Shown: piece after piece, positions 1 to 5,601 of the stretch | Numbering within the stretch: the first letter of the stretch is position 1 | How the letters are laid out: every line of letters starts with the position of its first letter | NCBI GenBank assembly: GCA_003242425.1 | Contig: QGUL01000117.1 | Coordinates: 1 to 6,240, forward strand | DNA from: Pseudomonadota bacterium | GTDB lineage: Bacteria; Pseudomonadota; Gammaproteobacteria; Burkholderiales; SG8-39 | Length of the DNA stretch: 6,240 bases | Direction: 5' to 3' | The notes under the pieces: generated by a model | Seen by the model: the letters and a program-made list of their open reading frames with translations, nothing else | What the model was told of the DNA's origin: nothing | The model's database searches: none | Position numbers and translations under genes: made by a program

Positions 1-106
1 GTCCGGAACCAGCTCGTTGTTCCAGTACACCGTACCGCCGGAAGTCGTGGTCGTCGACGTCGATTTCGACGGTACGGTGTACTGGAACAACGAGCTGGTT
101 CCGGAC
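1..106. repeat. Perfect 36-bp inverted repeat at the window edge
   Basis: Bases 1-36 are the exact reverse complement of bases 71-106, with a 34-base spacer (37-70). The right arm is ordinary exbD coding sequence (residues TVYWNNELVPD). The left arm is therefore an antisense copy of coding DNA. The spacer still reads as plausible ExbD sequence (PEVVVVDVDFD), so a junction near base 37 is likely. A perfect copy ending at the first base suggests a fold-back (hairpin) artefact at a contig end rather than a functional element. This is inference; a real inverted duplication cannot be excluded from the sequence alone. Confidence 0.9.
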
Positions 107-283
107 CGCGCGGCGCTCGAGGCGAGGCTGCGGCAGGCGGCCGCCCGACCGACGCAGCCGGAGCTTCATCTGCGGCCCAACCGGCTTGTGACCTATGAGC
201 ACGTGGCCGCAGTCATGGCCTCCGCGCAGCGTCTGGGATTGACCAAGGTCGGCCTGATCGGCAGCGAAGGCTACATGGACTGA
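2..283 (+). CDS. exbD: ExbD/TolR-family biopolymer transport protein, C-terminal part (5' truncated)
   Basis: ExbD works in the inner membrane with ExbB, turning proton motive force into motion that drives TonB-dependent outer-membrane uptake. Only the periplasmic domain is present: a beta strand rich in valine and aspartate (VVVVDVDFDG), the VYWNNELV turn, the helix DRAALEARLRQAA, the strand PELHLRPN, then YEHVAAVMASAQRLGL and the final strand KVGLIGSEG. This is the usual ExbD order; the family is typically about 135-140 residues, so the N-terminal cytoplasmic stub and the single membrane helix lie outside the window. The frame is open to the left edge, so no start is assigned; a TTG at 17 is an unlikely start. 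Codons before about position 37 fall in the left arm of an inverted repeat and are probably not genuine exbD sequence. The stop is 7 nt before the TPR gene, suggesting one operon. TolR is the alternative family member; the TPR neighbour favours ExbD. Confidence 0.85.
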   Translation, partial: SGTSSLFQYTVPPEVVVVDVDFDGTVYWNNELVPDRAALEARLRQAAARPTQPELHLRPNRLVTYEHVAAVMASAQRLGLTKVGLIGSEGYMD

Positions 284-290
284 GACCGGC

Positions 291-1574
291 ATGGACTTCG
301 CCAGCACGTGGACGAAACGGCGACTCGTGTGGGGCCTTTGTGCCGTACTGGCACTCCACGGAATCCCGGCCGGCCGCGCAACGGCGCAGGCCGAGACCGC
401 ACGCCCGGAAATCGGCAAACCGCTGGAAAGCGCACAGGCGCTGTTGAAAGCGCAGAAGCCGCACGAGGCAATGGCGAAAATCAAGCTCGCCGAGCGCGTG
501 CCCGACCCGAACCCGTACGAGCGCTACATCATTCAGCGCGTGCGCATCCAGGCTGCGCTCGCCCTCGGCGACGCTGACACGGCGGCCAAAGCCTACGAGG
601 ACGCGGCCGCTTCCGACAGAATGAGCGCCGGGGAACGGCGCGCCATCGAACAGGCGCTGGCCGGAGCCTATTACCGCGCCCGGCAGTACGGCAAAGCCGC
701 CGAGTGGGCGCAACGCTATGCGGCGAACGGCGGACCGGACCGGCGCATGCGCACGCTGCTCATGCAGGCCTACTACCAGGACGGCGCCTACGCTCAGGCC
801 GCGAACGTCGCGGAAGAGGAAATCGCCGCGGCACGCAAAGCGGGCCGCGCACCCGAGGAAGCGCATCTGCAGCTTCTCGCCCATGCGTCTTTGAAGCGAA
901 ACGATCGCGGCGCCGGCCTGCGCGCAATGGAAGCGCTGCTCACCTACTACCCGACGCCCGAGCACTGGGACGGCATGCTGCGGCAGACCCAGGCGCGTAC
1001 CGATCTCTCCGACCGTCTCCTGCTCGATTTCTACCGGCTCAAGCTTGCGGTCAACGTGAACACCCGGGCCGCCGACTACATGGAGGCGGCTCAACTGGCG
1101 CTGCGCGACGGATCGCCGCACGAAGCGCTCGCCATCGTCGAGCGCGGTTACGAACGGGGATTGCTTGGCCAAGGCGCCGAGGCGGAACGCCATTCGCGTT
1201 TGCGCAGCATGGTTGCGCAAAGCGCGGCGGAAAGCGACAAGATGCTCGACGCCGCAATCGCCAAAGCGCGCGAAACGAAGGATGGCGATGCGATGCTCGA
1301 CCTCGGCCTCGACGTCCTTGCCGGCGGCCGGTTCGACGACGGTCTGCGTCTGATGGAGGAAGGCGTTCGTACGGGTCGCGTCAAAGCGCCTCGCGAAGCG
1401 CAACTGCGGCTGGGGATCGCGTATCTGCGCGCCGGACGCATCGACCAGGCGGTCAAGACGTTCGGTGCCGTCGACGGCGAGGACGCGACCGCGGCGGTCG
1501 CACGCCTCTGGAGAATTTACGCGACGCACGGCGGGAAAGCAGGCACAACGGGTCTGGCGCGAGCCAGAGAATGA
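291..1574 (+). CDS. Exported tetratricopeptide-repeat protein, ExbD-linked
   Basis: The 427-residue product begins with a Sec-type signal: charged TKRR at 8-11, a hydrophobic core LVWGLCAVLALHGI (12-25) and a likely signal peptidase I site after ATAQA (30-34). The rest is alpha-helical with TPR-like helix pairs near residues 43-70, 80-110, 118-145, 151-184, 190-220, 262-290, 335-362 and 368-395. The clearest are AGAYYRARQYGKAAEWAQRY and GIAYLRAGRIDQAVKTFG, with the small-Gly/Ala and Tyr spacing of TPRs. TPR arrays are protein-protein scaffolds; no catalytic domain is visible. The ATG lies 7 nt after the exbD stop and has no good Shine-Dalgarno, which suggests translational coupling. TPR proteins accompany some TonB/ExbBD clusters (for example the Vibrio TonB2 region), so a periplasmic accessory role in TonB-dependent uptake is a reasonable inference, not shown. 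A long antisense frame over the gene is a GC-rich shadow. Confidence 0.9.
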   Translation: MDFASTWTKRRLVWGLCAVLALHGIPAGRATAQAETARPEIGKPLESAQALLKAQKPHEAMAKIKLAERVPDPNPYERYIIQRVRIQAALALGDADTAAKAYEDAAASDRMSAGERRAIEQALAGAYYRARQYGKAAEWAQRYAANGGPDRRMRTLLMQAYYQDGAYAQAANVAEEEIAAARKAGRAPEEAHLQLLAHASLKRNDRGAGLRAMEALLTYYPTPEHWDGMLRQTQARTDLSDRLLLDFYRLKLAVNVNTRAADYMEAAQLALRDGSPHEALAIVERGYERGLLGQGAEAERHSRLRSMVAQSAAESDKMLDAAIAKARETKDGDAMLDLGLDVLAGGRFDDGLRLMEEGVRTGRVKAPREAQLRLGIAYLRAGRIDQAVKTFGAVDGEDATAAVARLWRIYATHGGKAGTTGLARARE

Positions 1575-1607
1575 GCCGAAACGGCGCAATGCCCTGGAGG
1601 AATCGAT

Positions 1608-2120
1608 ATGCGAGCGAGAGGATTGCTACTGTGTGCGGCGCTCACGGCGGCGTTCGCCGGAACCGCCCTGGCGGCAGAGGGATCCAGGTATCCACGTTAC
1701 TTCGCGCAGATCACGCCGTTCCAGCAGAAGATGATCGAGACATGGGTGGCACCTGATCAGGCGCCCGAAGAGGTCAGACCGACGCTTGCCGCCGCAGCTC
1801 CGGAGATCAGGAAATTCCTGGCCACGGTCTCCTGCAAAGCGGACTTTAGCAAGGAGGCCGTTTCGGTGTCGCCGGCGGAACGCACGCCCTACAACGACTC
1901 CGGGCCGATGGCGGACCTGAACACCCACGAGCACCGTTACACGGTGTGCCTCACGGTGGACCGCATCCGGAACTGGAAGCGGCCGAAGGAAGATGCTGTC
2001 GCCTTCGAGGTGATCTACCGTTCGCCGGATACTCTGGAAACCGTGGAGAAAAACTACCTCGCGGAACGACAGCACGACGGAAGCTGGCGCTTCTCGTATG
2101 CACCGCGCGAGAAGCGCTGA
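1608..2120 (+). CDS. Small exported protein of unknown function
   Basis: The start is well supported: GGAGG at 1596-1600 sits 7 nt before the ATG. The 170-residue product has a signal peptide (MRARG, hydrophobic LLLCAALTAAFAGTALA, likely cleavage after ALA at 20-22). Cys9 lies in the hydrophobic core as LLLC, which does not fit a lipobox, so it is probably soluble rather than a lipoprotein. The mature part is about 148 residues with two cysteines (76 and 114) that could form a disulfide. A segment rich in Asp, Asn and His (YNDSGPMADLNTHEHRY) precedes a beta-like C-terminal half ending YLAERQHDGSWRFSYAP, which resembles the tail of small beta-sheet periplasmic domains. I do not recognise a family. 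It follows the TPR gene by 33 nt on the same strand and is probably the last gene of that operon, since the next gene converges. Confidence 0.85.
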   Translation: MRARGLLLCAALTAAFAGTALAAEGSRYPRYFAQITPFQQKMIETWVAPDQAPEEVRPTLAAAAPEIRKFLATVSCKADFSKEAVSVSPAERTPYNDSGPMADLNTHEHRYTVCLTVDRIRNWKRPKEDAVAFEVIYRSPDTLETVEKNYLAERQHDGSWRFSYAPREKR

Positions 2121-2121
2121 A

Positions 2122-2161
2122 CACGCCGTCCGTCAGGCGTGAGGCCGATCAGGCGATCGGC
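2122..2161. terminator. Possible bidirectional terminator hairpins between convergent genes
   Basis: The 55-bp gap between the convergent small-protein gene and parvulin gene holds two short inverted repeats. CACGCC/GGCGTG pairs at 2122-2127 and 2136-2141 (8-nt loop); GCCGATC/GATCGGC pairs at 2144-2150 and 2155-2161 (4-nt loop AGGC). Neither is followed by a T-tract on either strand, so an intrinsic terminator is only suggested by location and structure. Confidence 0.35.
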
Positions 2162-2175
2162 TGCTAGGCGCCCGC

Positions 2176-2970
2176 TTACTCGCCGGACTTGATCTCCGCC
2201 TTGCTGCGCAGCGTCTCGATGTACTTGTCGATACGGTCGCGATGCATAACTTCCGTGAGTTTTACGCGCACCTGCTCGAAGCTCGGCGGCACCAACGGGC
2301 GCTCGTCGTCGAGCTTGATGACGTGCCAGCCGTGCTCCGTCTTGACCGGCTGCTGCGTATGCTCGCCCTTCTTGAGCTTCACGATCGCCTCGGCGAAGGG
2401 TTCGATGAAGCCTGCCTTGGAAGACCATTGCAGCCCGCCGCCGTGCTTCCTCGTCGCGTCGTCCTTGGTCTTCTGCTGCGCGATCTCGCGAAAATCCGCA
2501 CCCTGGTTCAGCTGCGCGATGATCTTCAACGCCTCCTCGCGATCGTCGACGAGGATGTGCGAAGGCAGATACTCCTTGTCGCCGAGCTCGGCCCGCTGCC
2601 TGTCGTACTCTTTTCTCAGCTCTTCTTCCGAAATCGGATGTTCGATCTTGTAGCGCTCGATGAATTTGGCGACGAGCAAAGCCTGTGTGGCCAGCTCGAT
2701 CTCCGTTTTCAGCTCGGGCAGTTTGTCGATCCCCTGCTTTTTCGCTTCCTGCTCCAGCAGCACCCGGTTGATCAGGTATTCCCGCACCTGTTCGCGTAGT
2801 TCCGGTGTATTCGCGAGCCCTTCCTTGGCCTTGGACATGGCCACGAACTCTATATGTGTCCGAGTGATGGTCTGGCCGTTGACGGTCACGGCCCCCGGTG
2901 TATCGCCGGCCCACGCGGCCGCACTGAAGATCAAGCTTGTGGCAATCGAGACGCTCAAATGTCTGCGCAT
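2176..2970 (-). CDS. Exported parvulin-type peptidyl-prolyl cis-trans isomerase (PpiC/SurA/PrsA-like)
   Basis: Parvulins catalyse cis-trans isomerisation of Xaa-Pro bonds and act here as a periplasmic folding helper. The 264-residue product has a signal peptide (MRRHLSVSIATSLIFSAAAWA, cleavage near residue 21). Next come a helical N-terminal chaperone-like region (about 30-132), including VNGQTITRTHIEFV and an INRVLLEQEAKKQGI helix typical of this group, and a single parvulin domain at about 134-222. Domain hallmarks are LPSHILV with His138, HGGGLQW (176-182), GFIEPFAEAI (187-196) and TEHGWHVIKL (211-220) with His216; the two histidines are the conserved parvulin pair. A charged helical tail follows. 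GGAGG (complement of 2978-2982) lies 7 nt before the ATG and fixes the start. It lies downstream of the GGT-like gene on the same strand but beyond a strong terminator, so it probably has its own promoter or depends on readthrough. Specific client unknown. Confidence 0.93.
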   Translation of the reverse strand: MRRHLSVSIATSLIFSAAAWAGDTPGAVTVNGQTITRTHIEFVAMSKAKEGLANTPELREQVREYLINRVLLEQEAKKQGIDKLPELKTEIELATQALLVAKFIERYKIEHPISEEELRKEYDRQRAELGDKEYLPSHILVDDREEALKIIAQLNQGADFREIAQQKTKDDATRKHGGGLQWSSKAGFIEPFAEAIVKLKKGEHTQQPVKTEHGWHVIKLDDERPLVPPSFEQVRVKLTEVMHRDRIDKYIETLRSKAEIKSGE

Positions 2971-2993
2971 ATTCTTTCCTCCGTTGGGCCCAC

Positions 2994-3029
2994 AAAAGAC
3001 CGGGCGAAGCGCTGCCGCGCTTCGCCCGG
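2994..3029 (-). terminator. Intrinsic terminator downstream of the GGT-like gene
   Basis: A perfect 13-bp stem (3000-3012 with 3017-3029) closes a 4-nt loop; read on the minus strand the stem is followed by TCTTTT (complement of 2994-2999). It starts about 60 nt after the GGT-like stop codon and ends just before the parvulin ribosome-binding site. The geometry is a rho-independent terminator on the minus strand, with a short T-tract. On the plus strand there is no T-tract. Confidence 0.75.
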
Positions 3030-3089
3030 CGTACCGGAACGCGCCTTCACCGTCGCAGAGCGAACGGTGGAACGCGCGATCCCGGACTC

Positions 3090-4934
3090 CTACCAGCCCG
3101 CCGCGTGCCCGTCTTTACGCGGATCGGACCCCGCGCGATAGACGCCGTGCACGGGAGACTGGAAGTTGTTGCTGCCGATCGGGTTCAGGTTGAAGTTACG
3201 TTCGAAGTAAATCCCCTGATAACCGCCGGCATGGCCGTTGGCGGGCACGATATTGTGTCCTTTCGCCATCAACGCAGGACCGACGGCGTCGAACAGATAC
3301 TCGTCCAACGCCGTCCGGTCAGCACCCTGGCTGTGGTCGAAACGCGCCACATCGGTCGTCGCCTGCACGTTCATGCCCAGGTCGATCATGTTGACGACGT
3401 GCTGCACGTGCGCCTGCGGCTGTGTGCCGCCGCCCATGTTGCCGAAGGCCATGATCGGTCTGCCCTTCTGGGTGATGAAGCCCGCGATGATGGTGATGAA
3501 CGGGCGTTTGCGACCCTCCGGCACATTGGGATGCCCGGGAGTCAGCACGAAGCCCTGGCCGCGGTTGGCGAACTGGAAGCCGTATTCCGGTATCGTGACC
3601 CCGGAGCCGAAGCCCGAGAAGACGCTGTTGACCAGCGATACCATGTTGCCCCAGCGGTCCGCCGTCGCCAGATAGACCGTTCCCGCTCCGAGGTGGCCCA
3701 GGATGTCGGCCGGGCGCGCCTGGTTCGGATCGATCAGCGGGCACAGTTTCTCCTCGGCATACTGCTTCGACAGCAGCTGGTCGAGGGGAACGTCGGCGAA
3801 CTTCGGATCGGCGTTATAGGCCAGCAGATCCGAGTAGGCGAGCTTCTTGGCTTCGATCATGAGATGCCAGAACATCGGGTCCTTGTGCCCCAGTTCGGCG
3901 AGATTGAAACCGAGCTTCGGCACGCAGACTTCGAGAATGTTGAGCATCTCCAGCGCGGCCCAACCTTGGGTGGGAGGCGGCAACTGGTGGATCTCGTAGC
4001 CGTGATAGGTGGTGGAAATCGGTTCCACCCATTCCGACTGATACTCCGCCAGGTCCTCCAGGGTCATGACTCCGCCGAGCGCCTGGTTCTTCCTCACCAT
4101 CGCCTCGGCGATCTTGCCCTTGTAGAACGCGTCGCGCCCCTCGGTCTGCAGGAGCTTGAAGGCTTTTGCCAGACCGGGGTTCTTGAACACGCTATAGAGC
4201 GGAGGGTTGACCCCGCCCGGCTGATACAACGCCGCGGAGTCCGGATCCTGCCATCGGCTCGGGAAGCTGTTGGCCATGCGCTCGTGGACCGGCCAACCCC
4301 AGTGCGCCAGACGGCGGGCGGGTTCGAACACTTCCTTGGGATGTTTGGATCCGAAACGGTCGAGCAGCGCGAACCAGCCCGATACGCCTCCCGGCACCAC
4401 CGCAGAGTGGATGTTTTGCGGGATCGAGGTCAGTCCTCTGCTGGCGAAGTATTCCAGACTCCATCCCGCCGGCGCCCAACCGCTCGACATCAGGCCGAAG
4501 AGCTTCTTGTGCCGCTCGGACCAGACGATGGCAAACAGGTCACCGCCCAGCCCGGTGCTGTTCGGCTCGGTGACCGCCTGCACGGCAGCCGCCGCCACCG
4601 CCGCATCGATGGCGTTGCCGCCGTTTTGCAGGATCTCCAGCGCAGCAGCGGTCGATGCCGGCTGGCTCGTCGCGGCGATGCCGTGCCGCGCGAGCACTTC
4701 GGATCGAGTCTGATCCTTCCACCCGATCGGACGGGTAAACCTGAAGGAATCGATGTTGTCCGACGGGAACGGGACATCCGCCGACGGTTTGCCGAAAGCG
4801 TTCGGCGACTGCGCCGAGGCCGTTCCGGCACCGAACGCGAAGGTCAGCGACAACGCACATGCGCACAACGCTCCGGCGAACCTCGGCGACGCGCGCTTGC
4901 CGCGTTGCGCTTCATGCGCAATCACGTGACTCAT
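3090..4934 (-). CDS. ggt: Gamma-glutamyltransferase-family Ntn-hydrolase precursor, exported
   Basis: Family members are made as one chain that cleaves itself to expose an N-terminal threonine nucleophile; classical enzymes hydrolyse or transfer the gamma-glutamyl group of glutathione in the periplasm. From the ATG at 4934 the product is 614 residues. It shows a signal peptide (RGKR then ALSLTFAFGAGTASAQ, cleavage near 42), the large-subunit signature (ILQNGGNAIDAAVAAAAV, 101-118, and STGLGGDLFAIVW, 126-138), the predicted self-cleavage site Gly418-Thr419 in GAGTVYLATADRWGN, FGSGV (442-446), and the small-subunit glycine pair in FGNMGGGTQPQAHVQ (497-511). Length fits the family. Oddities by eye alignment: the classical RExAP substrate arginine aligns to Ser151 (SSGWAP), and the acidic pair before Phe462 is Gln-Gly within NRGQGF. 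It therefore looks closer to the YwrD-like or acylase-like branch, and its substrate may not be glutathione; the symbol denotes the superfamily only. Confidence 0.92.
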   Translation of the reverse strand: MSHVIAHEAQRGKRASPRFAGALCACALSLTFAFGAGTASAQSPNAFGKPSADVPFPSDNIDSFRFTRPIGWKDQTRSEVLARHGIAATSQPASTAAALEILQNGGNAIDAAVAAAAVQAVTEPNSTGLGGDLFAIVWSERHKKLFGLMSSGWAPAGWSLEYFASRGLTSIPQNIHSAVVPGGVSGWFALLDRFGSKHPKEVFEPARRLAHWGWPVHERMANSFPSRWQDPDSAALYQPGGVNPPLYSVFKNPGLAKAFKLLQTEGRDAFYKGKIAEAMVRKNQALGGVMTLEDLAEYQSEWVEPISTTYHGYEIHQLPPPTQGWAALEMLNILEVCVPKLGFNLAELGHKDPMFWHLMIEAKKLAYSDLLAYNADPKFADVPLDQLLSKQYAEEKLCPLIDPNQARPADILGHLGAGTVYLATADRWGNMVSLVNSVFSGFGSGVTIPEYGFQFANRGQGFVLTPGHPNVPEGRKRPFITIIAGFITQKGRPIMAFGNMGGGTQPQAHVQHVVNMIDLGMNVQATTDVARFDHSQGADRTALDEYLFDAVGPALMAKGHNIVPANGHAGGYQGIYFERNFNLNPIGSNNFQSPVHGVYRAGSDPRKDGHAAGW

Positions 4935-4942
4935 ATGCCTAT

Positions 4943-4948
4943 CTCCTC
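4943..4948 (-). promoter_or_regulatory. Ribosome-binding site deciding the GGT-like start
   Basis: On the minus strand GAGGAG (complement of 4943-4948) lies 8 nt before the ATG at 4934-4932. A longer reading from a GTG at 4958 would add eight residues, but it has no comparable Shine-Dalgarno and would place this one inside the coding region. The ATG also gives a normal signal peptide. Confidence 0.75.
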
Positions 4949-4953
4949 GAATG

Positions 4954-4971
4954 GACACCCACTAGACACCC
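4954..4971. repeat. 7-bp direct repeat one helical turn apart, upstream of the GGT-like gene
   Basis: GACACCC occurs at 4954-4960 and 4965-4971, 11 bp start to start, just upstream of the GGT-like ribosome-binding site. The spacing would put both copies on one DNA face, as in some operators. The copies are short, so this may be chance. Confidence 0.3.
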
Positions 4972-5091
4972 GCGTCTGCTACCGGTCCGACGCATAGACC
5001 CGACGCACATCGCGCTCGGCCCACAATGCCCGCCGCATGATTGCTTGTTGACCGCTGGACGCCTTCCCCCTGCACGTCACCGAGTCGGGCT

Positions 5092-5159
5092 GCTTTCTGC
5101 ACAAGCCGCACCATCTCGGGTCGCGAAATCCACATTTCATGGGAATGTCGCTTTCTGCA
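5092..5159. repeat. 10-bp direct repeat in the divergent region
   Basis: GCTTTCTGCA occurs exactly at 5092-5101 and 5150-5159, 58 bp start to start, within the non-coding gap. It could be a pair of regulator sites for either flanking gene; no known regulator is recognised. Confidence 0.35.
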
Positions 5160-5499
5160 AACGAATCGCAATGCATTGTGACGGGCAATTTGTCTGGTAC
5201 TGGAGACCGTGCCGAAAGCGCCATGGACACCGCGCACGAAGCGCGTGCACGAGCCCGGTCGGCACGCACCGTTCGGGACACGCCGCTTCGGCACTGACAA
5301 AAAAACCGACAGTTCCCCATTGCACCGAAGGCCGGATTTCCTCCGGACGGTCCGGGATCGCGCTCATGCCGACCGGCAATGCTTCTTCATCCGAATCAGC
5401 GCATAAGAGAACTTGCGTCAGGAACCATCCGTCTCGCCGACAAGCGCATTTCGTCGTTACCGGAGGCCGCGATGTTGTCTGCACCGCTGTAAACAATCG

Positions 5500-5514
5500 T
5501 GGCACCAAGATTGC
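5500..5514 (+). promoter_or_regulatory. Sigma-54 (RpoN) -24/-12 promoter for gspG
   Basis: TGGCAC at 5500-5505, five bases (CAAGA), then TTGC at 5511-5514 match the sigma-54 core TGGCAC-N5-TTGC exactly, with exactly 10 bp between the essential GG and GC. The flanking preferences are not met: C follows TGGCAC instead of G, and C follows TTGC instead of A/T. Transcription would start near 5526, giving a leader of about 76 nt before gspG. Sigma-54 promoters need an AAA+ enhancer-binding activator bound upstream; the long gap has room for its sites, but I identify none with confidence. Confidence 0.65.
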
Positions 5515-5537
5515 CGTCGCGTACGCGCGCCCATAAT
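5511..5537 (+). promoter_or_regulatory. Alternative weak sigma-70-like promoter overlapping the sigma-54 site
   Basis: TTGCCG (5511-5516) and CATAAT (5532-5537) resemble -35 and -10 boxes but are 15 bp apart, shorter than the usual 17. It overlaps the -12 element of the sigma-54 candidate, so the two cannot be used at once. It is the weaker explanation. Confidence 0.3.
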
Positions 5538-5587
5538 GCAGCAACGGCGCAGCGCTACCGTAAAAGCATTCAGGCGCGTGTTGCTTG

Positions 5588-5595
5588 AAGGAGGT
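5588..5595 (+). promoter_or_regulatory. Consensus Shine-Dalgarno of gspG
   Basis: AAGGAGGT is the full complement of the 16S rRNA 3' end, 6 nt before the ATG at 5602. A second GGAGG (5596-5600) touches the start too closely to be the main site. This fixes the gspG start and predicts strong translation, as expected for an abundant pseudopilin. Confidence 0.85.
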
Positions 5596-5601
5596 GGAGG
5601 A

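Larger units (their letters stand above)
4935..5601. other. 667-bp divergent intergenic region, no credible gene
   Basis: This gap separates the minus-strand GGT-like gene from plus-strand gspG. Several frames are open by chance, but none gives a recognisable protein, and their Arg/Cys/His-rich composition differs from the neighbouring genes. Counted lines give 32/60 GC (5161-5220), 32/60 (5401-5460) and 36/60 (5461-5520), lower than in genes (42/60 at 1321-1380). Contents I can support are the GGT-like leader and ribosome-binding site on the left, two small direct repeats, and on the right a sigma-54 promoter core, a weaker alternative promoter and the gspG ribosome-binding site. I could not identify a convincing GGT-like promoter. 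Confidence 0.6.

Noticed and set aside
213..1589. 458-codon open frame on the minus strand
   Set aside because: It is fully antisense to the TPR gene, has no recognisable domain, and is Arg/Ala/Gly-rich as expected of a shadow frame in GC-rich DNA; the plus-strand product has a signal peptide and TPRs.
4935..4958. GTG at 4958 as the GGT-like start
   Set aside because: The ATG at 4934 has GAGGAG at good spacing and a clean signal peptide; the GTG has neither advantage.
2937..4997. 686-codon open frame on the plus strand
   Set aside because: Antisense to the GGT-like gene, whose family motifs are unmistakable. The shadow protein is Arg/His/Val-rich with no domain and overlaps the parvulin start.
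5169..5178. Perfect 10-bp palindrome CAATGCATTG
   Set aside because: Too short and isolated to call an operator; no partner site and no recognised regulator.
5413..5601. Upstream extension of the gspG reading frame
   Set aside because: The frame is open, but the pre-pilin leader is complete from the ATG at 5602, which has a perfect Shine-Dalgarno. Extension would bury the peptidase site about 70 residues in.
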